Source of the DNA: a virus
Direction: 5' to 3' (one strand)
Virus record (IMG/VR): IMGVR_UViG_3300029265_000706
Location: 1-38,266 of that record
DNA: 38,266 bases
The position numbers and the translations under genes were made by a program. Below are positions 7,340-16,194 of this stretch, one piece after another. Positions within the stretch are counted from its first letter, which is position 1. Every line of letters begins with the position of its first letter. Under the pieces are notes generated by a model that was not told the DNA's origin, did not search any database, and saw only the letters and a program-made list of their open reading frames with translations.

Positions 7340-8359
7340 TTATTTTTTAGTGTAATCTTCTTTCCAAAAACTATATAATCCCTTTTCAATTTCATATTCA
7401 TCCCAAATAAATCTTTCCCTCATAGGTTGTGATTGAGCCCACTCCCACATCTTAATTAAACCTTCTTTTAAGGATGTTTGATGCTTAAATCCTAAAATAT
7501 CAACTGATTTTTCAAATGTTGGGACTGCTGTGTGAACTTCATGTCTTCCTTCTAAATGGACGATTTCCCCTTTACCTACTATCTCCTGTAAAGCTTCAGC
7601 ACATTCTAATATTGAATAATCTTCAATACCACCTAAATTAATTATTTGTTTAGATGCTTTAGGTTCAAGGTGAGCATTAAATAGAGGTTCAATTGAATCA
7701 TCAATATAACTAAATGCTCTACGTTGAGTACCATCACCAAAAATTGTGATTGGTTGATCATTTAATAAGTAATACATCCATATACCTAATACATTTCTAT
7801 ACTTATCCCAAATATTTTGTTTAGCACCATAAACATTGTGGGGTCTGATAATAGTATAATCTAATCCATGTTGATGGTTAGCTACTTCTATATCCATCTC
7901 ACATGCTGTTTTAGCAATACCATAAGGATCGATTGGATTTCTTCCCATATCTTCATGAAATACCCCACCTTCACCATGACCATAAACAGCCATAGTGGAT
8001 GTAAATATTAACCTTTTAATGTCGTGTTTTATACACTCATTAACTATACGTGCTGTTGATTTTAAATTGTTATCATAATTATATGCGCGTATAAACGGTG
8101 ATAACCCTTCTGCAGCATAGGCTGCGAAGTGGTAAACATAATCGATTTTACACGTGTTAAATACGGTATTAAGCGCACCATCTACTAAGCTTAATTGGTG
8201 GAATTCAACCTTAGGGTGGATGTTTTCTTTAAAACCACCACTTAAATCATCAATCCCTATTACTTTATAATTTGGTTTATTTTCAATAATCCAATCAGCT
8301 AATCTGCTTCCTAGTAAACCTGCAACACCTGTTATTAATATTGTTGTTTTTTTATTCAT
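7340..8359 (-). CDS. NAD-dependent sugar epimerase/dehydratase (extended SDR)
   Basis: 339 residues, the usual length for extended SDR sugar enzymes. It has the Rossmann glycine motif TGVAGLLG (10-17), the acidic GIDDLSGG loop that binds the NAD ribose, the catalytic Ser/Thr stretch FTSTMAVYG (119-127), and YGIAK with Tyr146 and Lys150. Substrate-side IRPHNVYG and FSYIDD are also present. It would act on a nucleotide sugar, for example as a UDP-hexose 4-epimerase. The exact substrate cannot be set from sequence. It feeds the surrounding glycosyltransferases. Confidence 0.85.
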   Translation of the reverse strand: MNKKTTILITGVAGLLGSRLADWIIENKPNYKVIGIDDLSGGFKENIHPKVEFHQLSLVDGALNTVFNTCKIDYVYHFAAYAAEGLSPFIRAYNYDNNLKSTARIVNECIKHDIKRLIFTSTMAVYGHGEGGVFHEDMGRNPIDPYGIAKTACEMDIEVANHQHGLDYTIIRPHNVYGAKQNIWDKYRNVLGIWMYYLLNDQPITIFGDGTQRRAFSYIDDSIEPLFNAHLEPKASKQIINLGGIEDYSILECAEALQEIVGKGEIVHLEGRHEVHTAVPTFEKSVDILGFKHQTSLKEGLIKMWEWAQSQPMRERFIWDEYEIEKGLYSFWKEDYTKK

Positions 8360-8361
8360 TC

Positions 8362-8994
8362 TTATAATGTGTTATAGTAGTTATTTTGTTTTTCCTGTTT
8401 TTTAATATCCTTGGGATGATATAATGCTAATTCCTCCATAGCTGGTAAACATAAAAAGTTCATATGTCCTTCAAGGGTTTCATGGACTTTATTTCTCCAC
8501 CTAATATCTGATTTATTCTTCCATATTCTCATCTGGTAATCAGGCCAATTAACCAATCCTTTTTCATCTACATTCCAATTCCATTTTTTAATATGTTCTG
8601 GGGTAAGTCCAGATACGGTATTTACCCTAGACACATAATAAACTTCATTGTCTGGATTTTCGGATAGAATTGCTGGTAGATTTCCTATTAATAGTTCATT
8701 AGGAATCTCATCAGCATCTATTTGAAATATATAATCTCCTTTACACCCTCTAGTTAATCTATTTTTCCAATCTGCAAAATGATTCTGAAATTTATCTTCA
8801 ATTAATGTTATAGAATTGTTAGAACTTAACTTATGAAGATATCCTAATAATTCTGATGTTGGTGTGTTTTTAGTTAAATCAACTAACACAACAACTTCAT
8901 CCTCAATTCTTTTTTGTTTTAACAATATAGAGATGAGTCTCTGTATTTCAAGAAACTCATCACATACTGTAATTGCATACGAAATTTTTATCAT
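8362..8994 (-). CDS. Family 2 glycosyltransferase
   Basis: 210 residues. It starts KISYAITVCDEFLEIQRL, matching the GT2 opening strand, and has IFQIDADEIPN (about 100) with a DxD-type DAD. WRNKVHETLEG near 165 is common in GT2 enzymes related to lipopolysaccharide glycosyltransferases. The start at 8994 lies within a few bases of the predicted transcription start of the promoter at 8999-9030, so translation may begin on a nearly leaderless mRNA. The epimerase gene follows after 2 bp. Confidence 0.8.
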   Translation of the reverse strand: MIKISYAITVCDEFLEIQRLISILLKQKRIEDEVVVLVDLTKNTPTSELLGYLHKLSSNNSITLIEDKFQNHFADWKNRLTRGCKGDYIFQIDADEIPNELLIGNLPAILSENPDNEVYYVSRVNTVSGLTPEHIKKWNWNVDEKGLVNWPDYQMRIWKNKSDIRWRNKVHETLEGHMNFLCLPAMEELALYHPKDIKKQEKQNNYYNTL

Positions 8995-8998
8995 AATA

Positions 8999-9030
8999 TC
9001 AATATACGAAATTTATTCGGGGAAACCAAC
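8999..9030 (-). promoter_or_regulatory. Bacteroidetes-type promoter inside upstream gene
   Basis: Read leftward: GTTGG (9030-9026), a 19-bp spacer ending TTCG, TATATTGA (9006-8999). It lies in the 3' end of the zinc-ribbon gene 9013-9492 and would start a transcript covering the epimerase, methyltransferase and GT genes. Confidence 0.7.
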
Positions 9031-9492
9031 TTCTGCTTCATCAAATACTCCAATGTACTCTAAAGCATCTAAAAAATTACCTTCATCAAACTCTATTATG
9101 GTTTCCATATCCATTCTTAATGTATAAAATTCACCTTCTTTATTTGGGATTGGATATTTTTCTTTTTCTTCATCCTTAACTGGAACAGCTAACACACCAG
9201 CCCATTTCCAATTTTCTCCACTCTTACCATTAGCAAAAACCATTCCTTTTTCAGGAAGGTTAATTGTTGAAGGCATCCAAACTTTCCCAAATTCATCTTC
9301 ACCCATTAGTTCTTTATATAGGTTAGGAAGTAGTTCCATCTGTTCTTCAAAAAAATCAGAACCTTTAACTAATAGTGAATTTGTAATAAAACCACAACCA
9401 TAACATTGGTAGTTTTTTATTTTATCATTTACCTCTTGAACGTAGGCAGCGTCTGAACCACATCTATCGCAGTTTACTAAATTATCATTCAT
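9013..9492 (-). CDS. Zinc-ribbon protein of unknown function
   Basis: 159 residues. The N-terminus has two CxxC pairs (CDRCG at 8-12 and CYGCG at about 30-34), a zinc-ribbon arrangement. The remaining part is acidic with a repeated WKWAGVLAVP-type strand pattern. It lies 2 bp downstream of a large glycosyltransferase gene and contains a promoter in its last codons. The family is not identified. Metal binding is the only supported feature. Confidence 0.65.
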   Translation of the reverse strand: MNDNLVNCDRCGSDAAYVQEVNDKIKNYQCYGCGFITNSLLVKGSDFFEEQMELLPNLYKELMGEDEFGKVWMPSTINLPEKGMVFANGKSGENWKWAGVLAVPVKDEEKEKYPIPNKEGEFYTLRMDMETIIEFDEGNFLDALEYIGVFDEAEVGFPE

Positions 9493-9494
9493 AT

Positions 9495-10790
9495 TTATAC
9501 TTTTTTCATTGTTGGTAATTTTATTCCTTCTAATTTAGGAAGCTTTAATTCTTGTTGGGTTGGGACTTTTACATTTTTATCTAAAATATCCATCAATTGA
9601 GTTTTCATATTATCAAAACTAAAAGACTTTTTTAATCTATTACCTTGAGTTTTACTTTTTATAAACCATTTTTTATAATCTTTCTTTACATCAACCAAAA
9701 ATCCACCTAAATGTCCGTGGTCAACTGAAAACCATTTTGAACCTTCAACTAACATATCTTTTTGTTGTGCTGATGGATGAATGTTTGTTAATTGTCCTCC
9801 CATCATAGCTGTTAATTTTGGGTTTAAAAAATCTACATGACCTGACCAACCTGATGCTATAATAGGTTTTCCGATTAAGGCAAACTCTAATAATGGGCGA
9901 CCAAATCCTTCTCCCTTTGTTGGAGAAACCATTGCTTTTATTTTAGTATGATTATAAAGTTCATTCATATCAGAATCTGATAAGTCCCCATGAATTAGAT
10001 ATACATTTGGGATAATTTTAGCTCCTATAGATTTTCTAATAGAATATATCCTCCTCATTACTTCTCTTCTATCCATATGTGAACCTTTCCCACAACTTAC
10101 TTTAAGAACTAAAGCAGGAGCATTTGATTTATTTTTAAATGTCTCATAAAAAGCTTTAATTAATAAACCAACATTCTTTCTATCCTCACCCATGTCTCCT
10201 TGCAACCAATGGCCTACAAATAAATAAGCAAATTTCTCAGGAATGGAATCTAATGATTTACATAATTTATCATTTTTTAAAGGTTCGGTTAAAGTTTTAT
10301 AAACATCTAAATTAGCACCTTCAATTAGTACTTCTATAGGTGTAGTCAATTTTAAGTCTTTAACTTCTTGAGTCTGTGGATCTTTAAATTGATAAGATGT
10401 AGTATTAAAAACATTTTTTGAATGTTCAGATGAAGTTAAAATTAAATCCATTCTATTACAACCTTCAATCCATTGGTGAGAGCAAACTGTAGTTTCAATT
10501 CCGGCTGTAAGTCCAATATTATACTTTCCCACTTTTTGAAATTCATTAGGTACTGTAATCTGACACCAAATATCAGGTTGTGATAAAGGTTGAAGGACAA
10601 TATAATCTCTTAGAAAATTCCACTCTTCAAAATCATCACAAAATCCATTTCTAGTATTACCCCATCTTTGTGATAGGATTTTTACATCATATTTATCTGA
10701 TTCTATAAGGGCTTTAACATAATCTCTAGAGCGCGAGCCATATCCTGAATAAGTATCAATAGGGCAACTTATATAAAATGTTTTTTTCAT
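9495..10790 (-). CDS. GT-B glycosyltransferase (group 1/GT4 type)
   Basis: 431 residues. It opens with FYISCPIDTYSGYGSRSRDY, the glycine-rich start typical of retaining GT4 enzymes. The C-terminal Rossmann half contains MVSPTKGEGFGRPLLE (about 290-305), the E-x7-E-like donor-binding motif (EGFGRPLLE), then GKPIIASGWSGHVDFL. Its ATG overlaps the TAA of the upstream GT gene by one base (TAATG), so the two are coupled. The nucleotide sugar and acceptor are unknown. Confidence 0.8.
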   Translation of the reverse strand: MKKTFYISCPIDTYSGYGSRSRDYVKALIESDKYDVKILSQRWGNTRNGFCDDFEEWNFLRDYIVLQPLSQPDIWCQITVPNEFQKVGKYNIGLTAGIETTVCSHQWIEGCNRMDLILTSSEHSKNVFNTTSYQFKDPQTQEVKDLKLTTPIEVLIEGANLDVYKTLTEPLKNDKLCKSLDSIPEKFAYLFVGHWLQGDMGEDRKNVGLLIKAFYETFKNKSNAPALVLKVSCGKGSHMDRREVMRRIYSIRKSIGAKIIPNVYLIHGDLSDSDMNELYNHTKIKAMVSPTKGEGFGRPLLEFALIGKPIIASGWSGHVDFLNPKLTAMMGGQLTNIHPSAQQKDMLVEGSKWFSVDHGHLGGFLVDVKKDYKKWFIKSKTQGNRLKKSFSFDNMKTQLMDILDKNVKVPTQQELKLPKLEGIKLPTMKKV

Positions 10791-12220
10791 TAGTATTGTA
10801 ATTTATGTTTAATTGTTCTTGTTTGATAATCTGTATCTTTTAAGAATACGAAATTTTCTCTAGGTGTCCACGTTGAAAATAATTCTTCCATTCCTTCTGT
10901 AAAGGTTTGACTCATCTTTTCGGCTGTAAAACCAGCTTCATCTCCGGTTGCCCATTTTCTACCACTCTCACCTATTTTCTTCCTCCACTCAGGTCTCATG
11001 TTATAAAGTTGAGCTATACGTTTAGTTGCATCTTCGGCACTACATCTACTATCCCAAATATAAGGGGTTGTTGGTGAACCTACTAATGAAAGTGCTTTTG
11101 GGTATACTGGTAATGCCCATTCACCATGTTTGCTGTAAGTTTTATTATGATTGGATGGTACATCTTTATCATTAGTATACCATTCCCCTTCATCATCTAC
11201 AAATCTCATTTGATCTTGCATACCACCTGTTACATTAGCAATAATTGGTGTACCTGTAAGTAATGCTTCTGTTAAAGCTAATCCCCACCCTTCAGCTGAA
11301 GATAATAATATTACTCCATCAGCTAAATTATATAACCAATTCATTTGTTCATGTGGGAGTTTTTGATTTGAAATTACAACAGTTCTTTCATCCTCACCAA
11401 ATATATATTCTATAACTGATTGGAGATCAGTACCATGATCACTTGAAGGTTCTGTATGAAGAACAAATAAACATTTTTCTCTTTCTTCAGTTGTTAAAGT
11501 ATCTATAAATAATTTCCAAGCTACTAAGGCATCTGGGATTGATTTTCTTCTAATATTTCTAGAATTGAAAAACAAAATAAAATCTCGCTCAGTATTATGA
11601 GTTATAGAATCTTTAAACTTGGTATACTGTTCAGATACTTCTTCTATGGGAAAGAATTTTTTATCATCTAAACCATGAGGGACGTATTTAATAATTTTAT
11701 CATTAGCTTTATCCCCTAAAACAATTTTATTAATTGCAACTGTTTGTTTTGAAATACCAAATAAAGCATCGCATGAGTCATAAAACTCTTCATTGTATTG
11801 TGGAGCTGGCATGTCATCCCAAATATTAAGATATGCAATTGGAATTTTACTTCTAATTTCTTCTTCCATCTGGAATAACCACATAAAATATCTAGGATCA
11901 GTTATAAGAAGAATTGCGTCTGGTTTTTCAATTTTAATTATTTCTCTTAAAATTGATTCATCTCCATACCCATCTACAGGATATAATTTAACATATGAGT
12001 CTTCTAACCCTTGTTGTTCATTAATATCTTTGGAATAATCAATAATTTCTCCCTTTTCAGGATGTTTAACACTTCCTGCTAATTGAACCCAATTATAATG
12101 TCCTGAAGTATTGTTGATAAGTTCCCTACCAATTTGAGCAACCCCAGAATGAACACGAATATCATCTGTAAGTAATAGTATTTTTTTTCTATCACTTTGT
12201 TTAATATAACCTTCTTTCAT
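10790..12220 (-). CDS. GT-B glycosyltransferase (group 1/GT4 type)
   Basis: 476 residues. The N-terminal half begins with KILLLTDDIRVHSGVAQIGR, and the C-terminal half carries ILLSSAEGWGLALTEALLTG, the EGWGLALTE form of the E-x7-E motif, followed by TPIIANVTGG. Both point to a retaining GT4-like transferase. It is the larger of two adjacent GT-B enzymes, which may add successive sugars. The ribbon-helix-helix gene is 13 bp upstream. Confidence 0.8.
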   Translation of the reverse strand: MKEGYIKQSDRKKILLLTDDIRVHSGVAQIGRELINNTSGHYNWVQLAGSVKHPEKGEIIDYSKDINEQQGLEDSYVKLYPVDGYGDESILREIIKIEKPDAILLITDPRYFMWLFQMEEEIRSKIPIAYLNIWDDMPAPQYNEEFYDSCDALFGISKQTVAINKIVLGDKANDKIIKYVPHGLDDKKFFPIEEVSEQYTKFKDSITHNTERDFILFFNSRNIRRKSIPDALVAWKLFIDTLTTEEREKCLFVLHTEPSSDHGTDLQSVIEYIFGEDERTVVISNQKLPHEQMNWLYNLADGVILLSSAEGWGLALTEALLTGTPIIANVTGGMQDQMRFVDDEGEWYTNDKDVPSNHNKTYSKHGEWALPVYPKALSLVGSPTTPYIWDSRCSAEDATKRIAQLYNMRPEWRKKIGESGRKWATGDEAGFTAEKMSQTFTEGMEELFSTWTPRENFVFLKDTDYQTRTIKHKLQY

Positions 12221-12233
12221 TTTTAACTTTTAT

Positions 12234-12428
12234 TTATTTATTTATATCTAAATTTGTTTGACTATTAATTTTTTTTCTAAAATCTTCATTTGTTAAATAG
12301 AGAAAAATAGCTCTATCAGATAATTTTTGAAAACTAAATTTTCTTTTTACACATTCTATTTTAAAATCCTCAAATAGATTACTCTTAACTTTTACACTTG
12401 TCAGTGTCATTCCTTCACTTTTACTCAT
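12234..12428 (-). CDS. Ribbon-helix-helix-like small DNA-binding protein
   Basis: 64 residues. The pattern MTLTSVKVKSNLFEDFKIEC followed by KRKFSFQKLSDRAIFLYL fits the Arc/MetJ type beta-strand then two helices. Such proteins bind DNA as dimers and repress nearby genes. It precedes the glycosyltransferase pair, so it might regulate it, although no palindromic operator is obvious. The assignment is moderate because the domain is short. Confidence 0.5.
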   Translation of the reverse strand: MSKSEGMTLTSVKVKSNLFEDFKIECVKRKFSFQKLSDRAIFLYLTNEDFRKKINSQTNLDINK

Positions 12429-12470
12429 AATTATTTATTTTAATTGTTCGTCTATACATATATACAAATA

Positions 12471-13412
12471 TTAAAAAGTCGCAGAACATAGGTGAGTTTT
12501 ATGGAAAGCACACCACTTACAATTATCATTTATTGTAGCAGGCATTTCTTTATCATTAAACCCATCTCTAGTGAAGCAATTATCTAAGAATATTTTAAGT
12601 GAAGTTGTTGCTCTATTAACTGATGTTTTTCCTGAAGGTGGTCTAAATTGTTGAACTCGTTTAATTACAAAATCCTCTGATTTCCATAATTTACGTTTAA
12701 CAATGAAGAATTCAATTTCAATATTATCTAAAGGGATATTATACTGCTCAGCAAAGAATTTTTTATACAAAACTAACTGATGTTGTTTTGATTTATCTTT
12801 CTTAGCATTAGCATTCCACCCACTGGTTGATGTTTTTATATCGATTATAATGAATTTATTTGTGTCTTCATGGTATAGCACGACATCAAGGAAGCCCATG
12901 TATTTAACGCGAGGTAAACGTGGATTAGGCGCTAATACAATTGGTACCTCGCAACCTACTAATGACCATCCACGTTTTGAAAAATATTTGTTTCTATTTT
13001 TCTTTACATAAGAAATAATTTCAATCCCATCATTGTAAAACTCTCGAATTTGTTTAGGTGAACTAAAGTGAATGTTCTTATTTGCTTTATAAGCAATAGC
13101 ATAACACACTCTTAATCGTTCTTCAAAATCTTCCTCTAAATTGATACGATCAGCAGCTGCACCACTTTCATTATACATCACATCAAGGTACATTTGGAGA
13201 GTTTCATGTACTGCCGTGCCAAAAGTCATATGAATGCTTTGTTCTCTTACCTTATGTCCATCTCTATAATTCAACGCCCACTTTTTAGGGCATTGTGTAT
13301 ACATTGATAGTTGGGAATAAGAAATATTTTTTTCAAATGAAAAATTAACAGGTACTGGAGGGTTATCTTGTATTTCCCTTACTATTTGAGGTAATTTATT
13401 TTTCTTTCCCAC
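12471..13412 (-). CDS. PD-(D/E)XK nuclease, Cas4/RecB-like, probable Fe-S protein
   Basis: 313 residues. The nuclease core is visible as GTAVHE (65-70), GFLD ending in Asp176, and IIDIKTSTSG with Asp191 and Lys193, followed by QHQLVLYKKFF, the Q-x-x-x-Y motif of RecB/Cas4-type enzymes. Cys41 near the N-terminus and Cys298, Cys301 and Cys309 at the C-terminus match the four-cysteine arrangement of Cas4/AddB [4Fe-4S] clusters. It probably degrades or processes DNA ends in phage recombination or host DNA breakdown. It has its own promoter at 13437-13468. No cas1 or cas2 is nearby. Confidence 0.8.
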   Translation of the reverse strand: MGKKNKLPQIVREIQDNPPVPVNFSFEKNISYSQLSMYTQCPKKWALNYRDGHKVREQSIHMTFGTAVHETLQMYLDVMYNESGAAADRINLEEDFEERLRVCYAIAYKANKNIHFSSPKQIREFYNDGIEIISYVKKNRNKYFSKRGWSLVGCEVPIVLAPNPRLPRVKYMGFLDVVLYHEDTNKFIIIDIKTSTSGWNANAKKDKSKQHQLVLYKKFFAEQYNIPLDNIEIEFFIVKRKLWKSEDFVIKRVQQFRPPSGKTSVNRATTSLKIFLDNCFTRDGFNDKEMPATINDNCKWCAFHKTHLCSATF

Positions 13413-13436
13413 AATTTTTTTATTTTACTTATTCCG

Positions 13437-13468
13437 TAAATATACGAATAATGTTTGGGGGAACCAAA
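13437..13468 (-). promoter_or_regulatory. Bacteroidetes-type promoter
   Basis: Read leftward: TTTGG (13468-13464), a 19-bp spacer ending TTCG, TATATTTA (13444-13437). It drives the PD-(D/E)XK nuclease gene starting at 13412. Confidence 0.8.
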
Positions 13469-13485
13469 TTAGGTTATTTTTTCCA

Positions 13486-14466
13486 TTATAACTTTTCAAC
13501 CTCAGAATATTCATATATCCATTTTTTATCTAATGGGTTATTCATATCAAAATGCTTAATTAATTTGTTATCTTTAAATATTTTAATAATATTTGGTTTT
13601 GTATCTGATATTTTTACCCAATTCCACCCATTAGGTGGGATTTGAATATTAGTAGTTTTATCATCTATTATTAAGTCATAATGTACTAAATCTTTTTGGT
13701 TATTCCAAGCAAAGAATTTAAATTCTTCATTATGGAGATGAATAGTTGAATATTCAACTTCTCCGGCATGGTCTAGGTTTAAAGTAAATGATGTAGCCAA
13801 ATCAGTATCATATTGTAAAGGTATAATATAACAATTTAAGTTTTTCCAAATATTGTCATATAATATACATTCTGTAACTGGAAGTTTTCCTTGATTAAAA
13901 TAAGTTCTATATTGATTTATTAAGTTTTGTTCTTGATAGTTGAGATAATCATTTGAAATTTTAGTTAAATTTAAACTTTGAAATGTCCATGTACAATTAA
14001 TATCTCCATTTTGGTTTAAGAATCTAGGTAATGTATAACATACAGCATCATGGTTTTTTAAATTTGAAAATGCATTATCCCAAACTTCTCTATTTTTAAT
14101 AATAGTATCATGTTCACACATATGGATAACTTCTTCTCCTAGAGATTTTAAATAAGATAAAGCACCTAAATGCATTCTTAAAACAGGAAGAACATGACTA
14201 GCTAAAGAAGTATAATCTCTAAAAATAAAATTATAATTTTCAGTTTGATAATGATGCCAATATTTTATATCAGGGTCAAATAATATTGGGTTTTCCTTGT
14301 CATATAAAAAATAATCACATCTATCAATAACATCCTGTGGAGTTGAAGAGTGGGTTATTAAACAAATCCTATAATTAAACTTTTTAAGAGAAATTATTAA
14401 ATCCCTTAATCGGTCAATTTGATTTAATTCAGGAGTGTAAGCTGATATTAGAACTATTTCTTTCAT
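13486..14466 (-). CDS. Putative glycosyltransferase-like protein
   Basis: 326 residues. The N-terminus (EIVLISAYTPELNQIDRL, then FNYRICLITHSSTP) forms a Rossmann-like start, and EEVIHMCEHDTII near residue 115 resembles the DxD turn of GT-A enzymes. The C-terminal 90 residues are beta-rich and may be a separate domain. Its ATG overlaps the stop of the GNAT gene by 4 bp, placing it in the amino-sugar operon. No family-defining motif is strong, so the role is inferred mainly from context. Confidence 0.5.
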   Translation of the reverse strand: MKEIVLISAYTPELNQIDRLRDLIISLKKFNYRICLITHSSTPQDVIDRCDYFLYDKENPILFDPDIKYWHHYQTENYNFIFRDYTSLASHVLPVLRMHLGALSYLKSLGEEVIHMCEHDTIIKNREVWDNAFSNLKNHDAVCYTLPRFLNQNGDINCTWTFQSLNLTKISNDYLNYQEQNLINQYRTYFNQGKLPVTECILYDNIWKNLNCYIIPLQYDTDLATSFTLNLDHAGEVEYSTIHLHNEEFKFFAWNNQKDLVHYDLIIDDKTTNIQIPPNGWNWVKISDTKPNIIKIFKDNKLIKHFDMNNPLDKKWIYEYSEVEKL

Positions 14467-15038
14467 TTAGAGTTTTTAGGTTGATAAGAAACATTGCATA
14501 TTCCTTTATAATTTTTTATTCTTCCCAGTTCTAACCATTCTTCTTTTAAGATACCTAAAACAATACTATTTAAATATTCCCCACATTTGTGGATACATTT
14601 CCGTTTTAACCCTTCTTTAATATAACCAACCCATAAAGCTGATTTTAAGCTGGCTAAATTATTTTCTAATACCTCAGTATCTATACGATTCATGTTAAGT
14701 ACTTCAAACCCAAAATCAACCCCTGCTTCTAATACAGGTTTTGAATAACCATAACCTCTATGTTGTTCAAATATATCATGAGACGAGTCATATTTTCTAT
14801 TTACCCAATCTATATTTTGAATTTTATATAAACCTACAATTTCTTTATTAGATTTAATAGCTTTTAAAATTAGGGTTTTTTGAGGGTTTAAAGTTTCAAA
14901 CCATTTTTCCTGATCTGTTAGGTTAACAAATGAGATATTATGGGTGCCAAACCAACTTTCATTCTTTAAATCTCGAAGTAAAGAAAGATCTTCTTTTGAA
15001 ATTTTAACTAAACGGATACCATTTTTATGAATATACAT
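14463..15038 (-). CDS. GNAT N-acetyltransferase
   Basis: 191 residues with the RimJ/RimL-like GNAT layout: an N-terminal VKISKEDLSLLRDLKNE segment, IVGLYKIQNIDW, then the acetyl-CoA binding stretch QHRGYGYSKPVLEAGVDFGF (about 115-134) and a late VLENNLASLKSALWVGY helix. It sits 1 bp from a sugar aminotransferase, the common pairing in making N-acetylated 4-amino-4-deoxy sugars. Acetylation of such a nucleotide sugar is the most likely role. Protein acetylation is an alternative. Confidence 0.75.
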   Translation of the reverse strand: MYIHKNGIRLVKISKEDLSLLRDLKNESWFGTHNISFVNLTDQEKWFETLNPQKTLILKAIKSNKEIVGLYKIQNIDWVNRKYDSSHDIFEQHRGYGYSKPVLEAGVDFGFEVLNMNRIDTEVLENNLASLKSALWVGYIKEGLKRKCIHKCGEYLNSIVLGILKEEWLELGRIKNYKGICNVSYQPKNSK

Positions 15039-15039
15039 C

Positions 15040-16194
15040 TTACCAACCTTTTTTAATACAATCTACAATGTATTCTCTTTGTTCAGGAGTAACCCACCAA
15101 CCAACAGGAATTGAAACTATTTTATCTATAGTTTTATCTAAAGTAGGTAAAGGTGCTCTAAATTCTCTTACGGTTGAATGTTTATCATTTCTTTCATGTA
15201 CTTGAGAAACTACAATATTACACTTTTCCATATGTTTATAAAAACCATCTCTATCATCTACTAACATAGAATAAATCCAAAATGATGAATCAAATCCCTT
15301 TTCACGTTTTAATAATGTTATTCCGGTGGTGTTTTGGAGATGTTTATCATAGTAAGCTGCATTTTCTTTATGTTTAGATATTAACCTTTCAGCGTGTTTT
15401 AAATTTTCAATTCCTACAGTTGCACTTACATCATTCATGTGGAATTTGTAACCCCATTCTGAAATGTCAGCTTCACATCTAAAATCTTTCTTATTTCCAT
15501 CTCTATCAATCCCATACCATCTTGCTAATTTACCTCTTCTATATAATTCTTGATGTGGGGCAATTAATAAACCTCCATCAATAGCTGTAATATGCTTAAT
15601 TGCTTGGAATGAATACATAGTTAAATTACCATGATTCCCAATTTTTTTACCTTTATATTCAGAACCAAAAGAATGAGCTCCATCTTCAATAACTGCAGGT
15701 TTAAAACCATAAAGTTCTTCTGCTTGTTTTTGGATATCTTTGATTTTATCTAAATCATTTGGATAACCCCCCCAATGGACTAACATAATTGCTTTTGTTT
15801 TTGGAGTTATTTTACGAGCTAAATCATCTAAATCCATGTTTAGAGTTTCTGGGTCGATATCCACCCATTTAATTTTTAAACCATTAGCTAGAATAGGCCA
15901 ATTTGAGGCTGTGCAAGTCATAGCTGTAGCTAATACTTCATCACCATCTTCAATTCCAGGCCAATTATTGTGTGGTCTTTTTAATAAATGAAGGGCTAAA
16001 TGTAAAGATGAAGTTCCAGCATTAGTGGTAAAAGCATAATCATGATTAAAATACTTTTTAATGTTATTTTCAAATTCTTCTACTTTAGGGCCTTGTCCTA
16101 TATAACCACTATTAAGAACATTTGAAACTTCATTAGCGGCTGTATCAGCCATAAAAACTTTGAATAGTTGAATCTTTTCCATATTTATTTCCAT
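15040..16194 (-). CDS. DegT/DnrJ/EryC1/StrS sugar aminotransferase
   Basis: 384 residues, full length for this PLP-dependent family. NAGTSSLHLAL (58-68) binds the phosphate of PLP, IEDGAHSFGS holds the ring Asp171, and MYSFQAIKHITAIDGG places the Schiff-base Lys200. It converts a keto nucleotide sugar to an amino sugar using glutamate. The acetyltransferase follows at once, and an SDR epimerase lies in the same module. The first ATG (16194) overlaps the upstream stop by 10 bp. A second ATG at 16182 gives MEKIQLFKVF and is also plausible. Confidence 0.85.
   Translation of the reverse strand: MEINMEKIQLFKVFMADTAANEVSNVLNSGYIGQGPKVEEFENNIKKYFNHDYAFTTNAGTSSLHLALHLLKRPHNNWPGIEDGDEVLATAMTCTASNWPILANGLKIKWVDIDPETLNMDLDDLARKITPKTKAIMLVHWGGYPNDLDKIKDIQKQAEELYGFKPAVIEDGAHSFGSEYKGKKIGNHGNLTMYSFQAIKHITAIDGGLLIAPHQELYRRGKLARWYGIDRDGNKKDFRCEADISEWGYKFHMNDVSATVGIENLKHAERLISKHKENAAYYDKHLQNTTGITLLKREKGFDSSFWIYSMLVDDRDGFYKHMEKCNIVVSQVHERNDKHSTVREFRAPLPTLDKTIDKIVSIPVGWWVTPEQREYIVDCIKKGW

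Noticed and set aside
12471-13412. CRISPR-Cas locus around the Cas4-like nuclease
   Set aside because: No repeats, spacers, cas1 or cas2 in the window.
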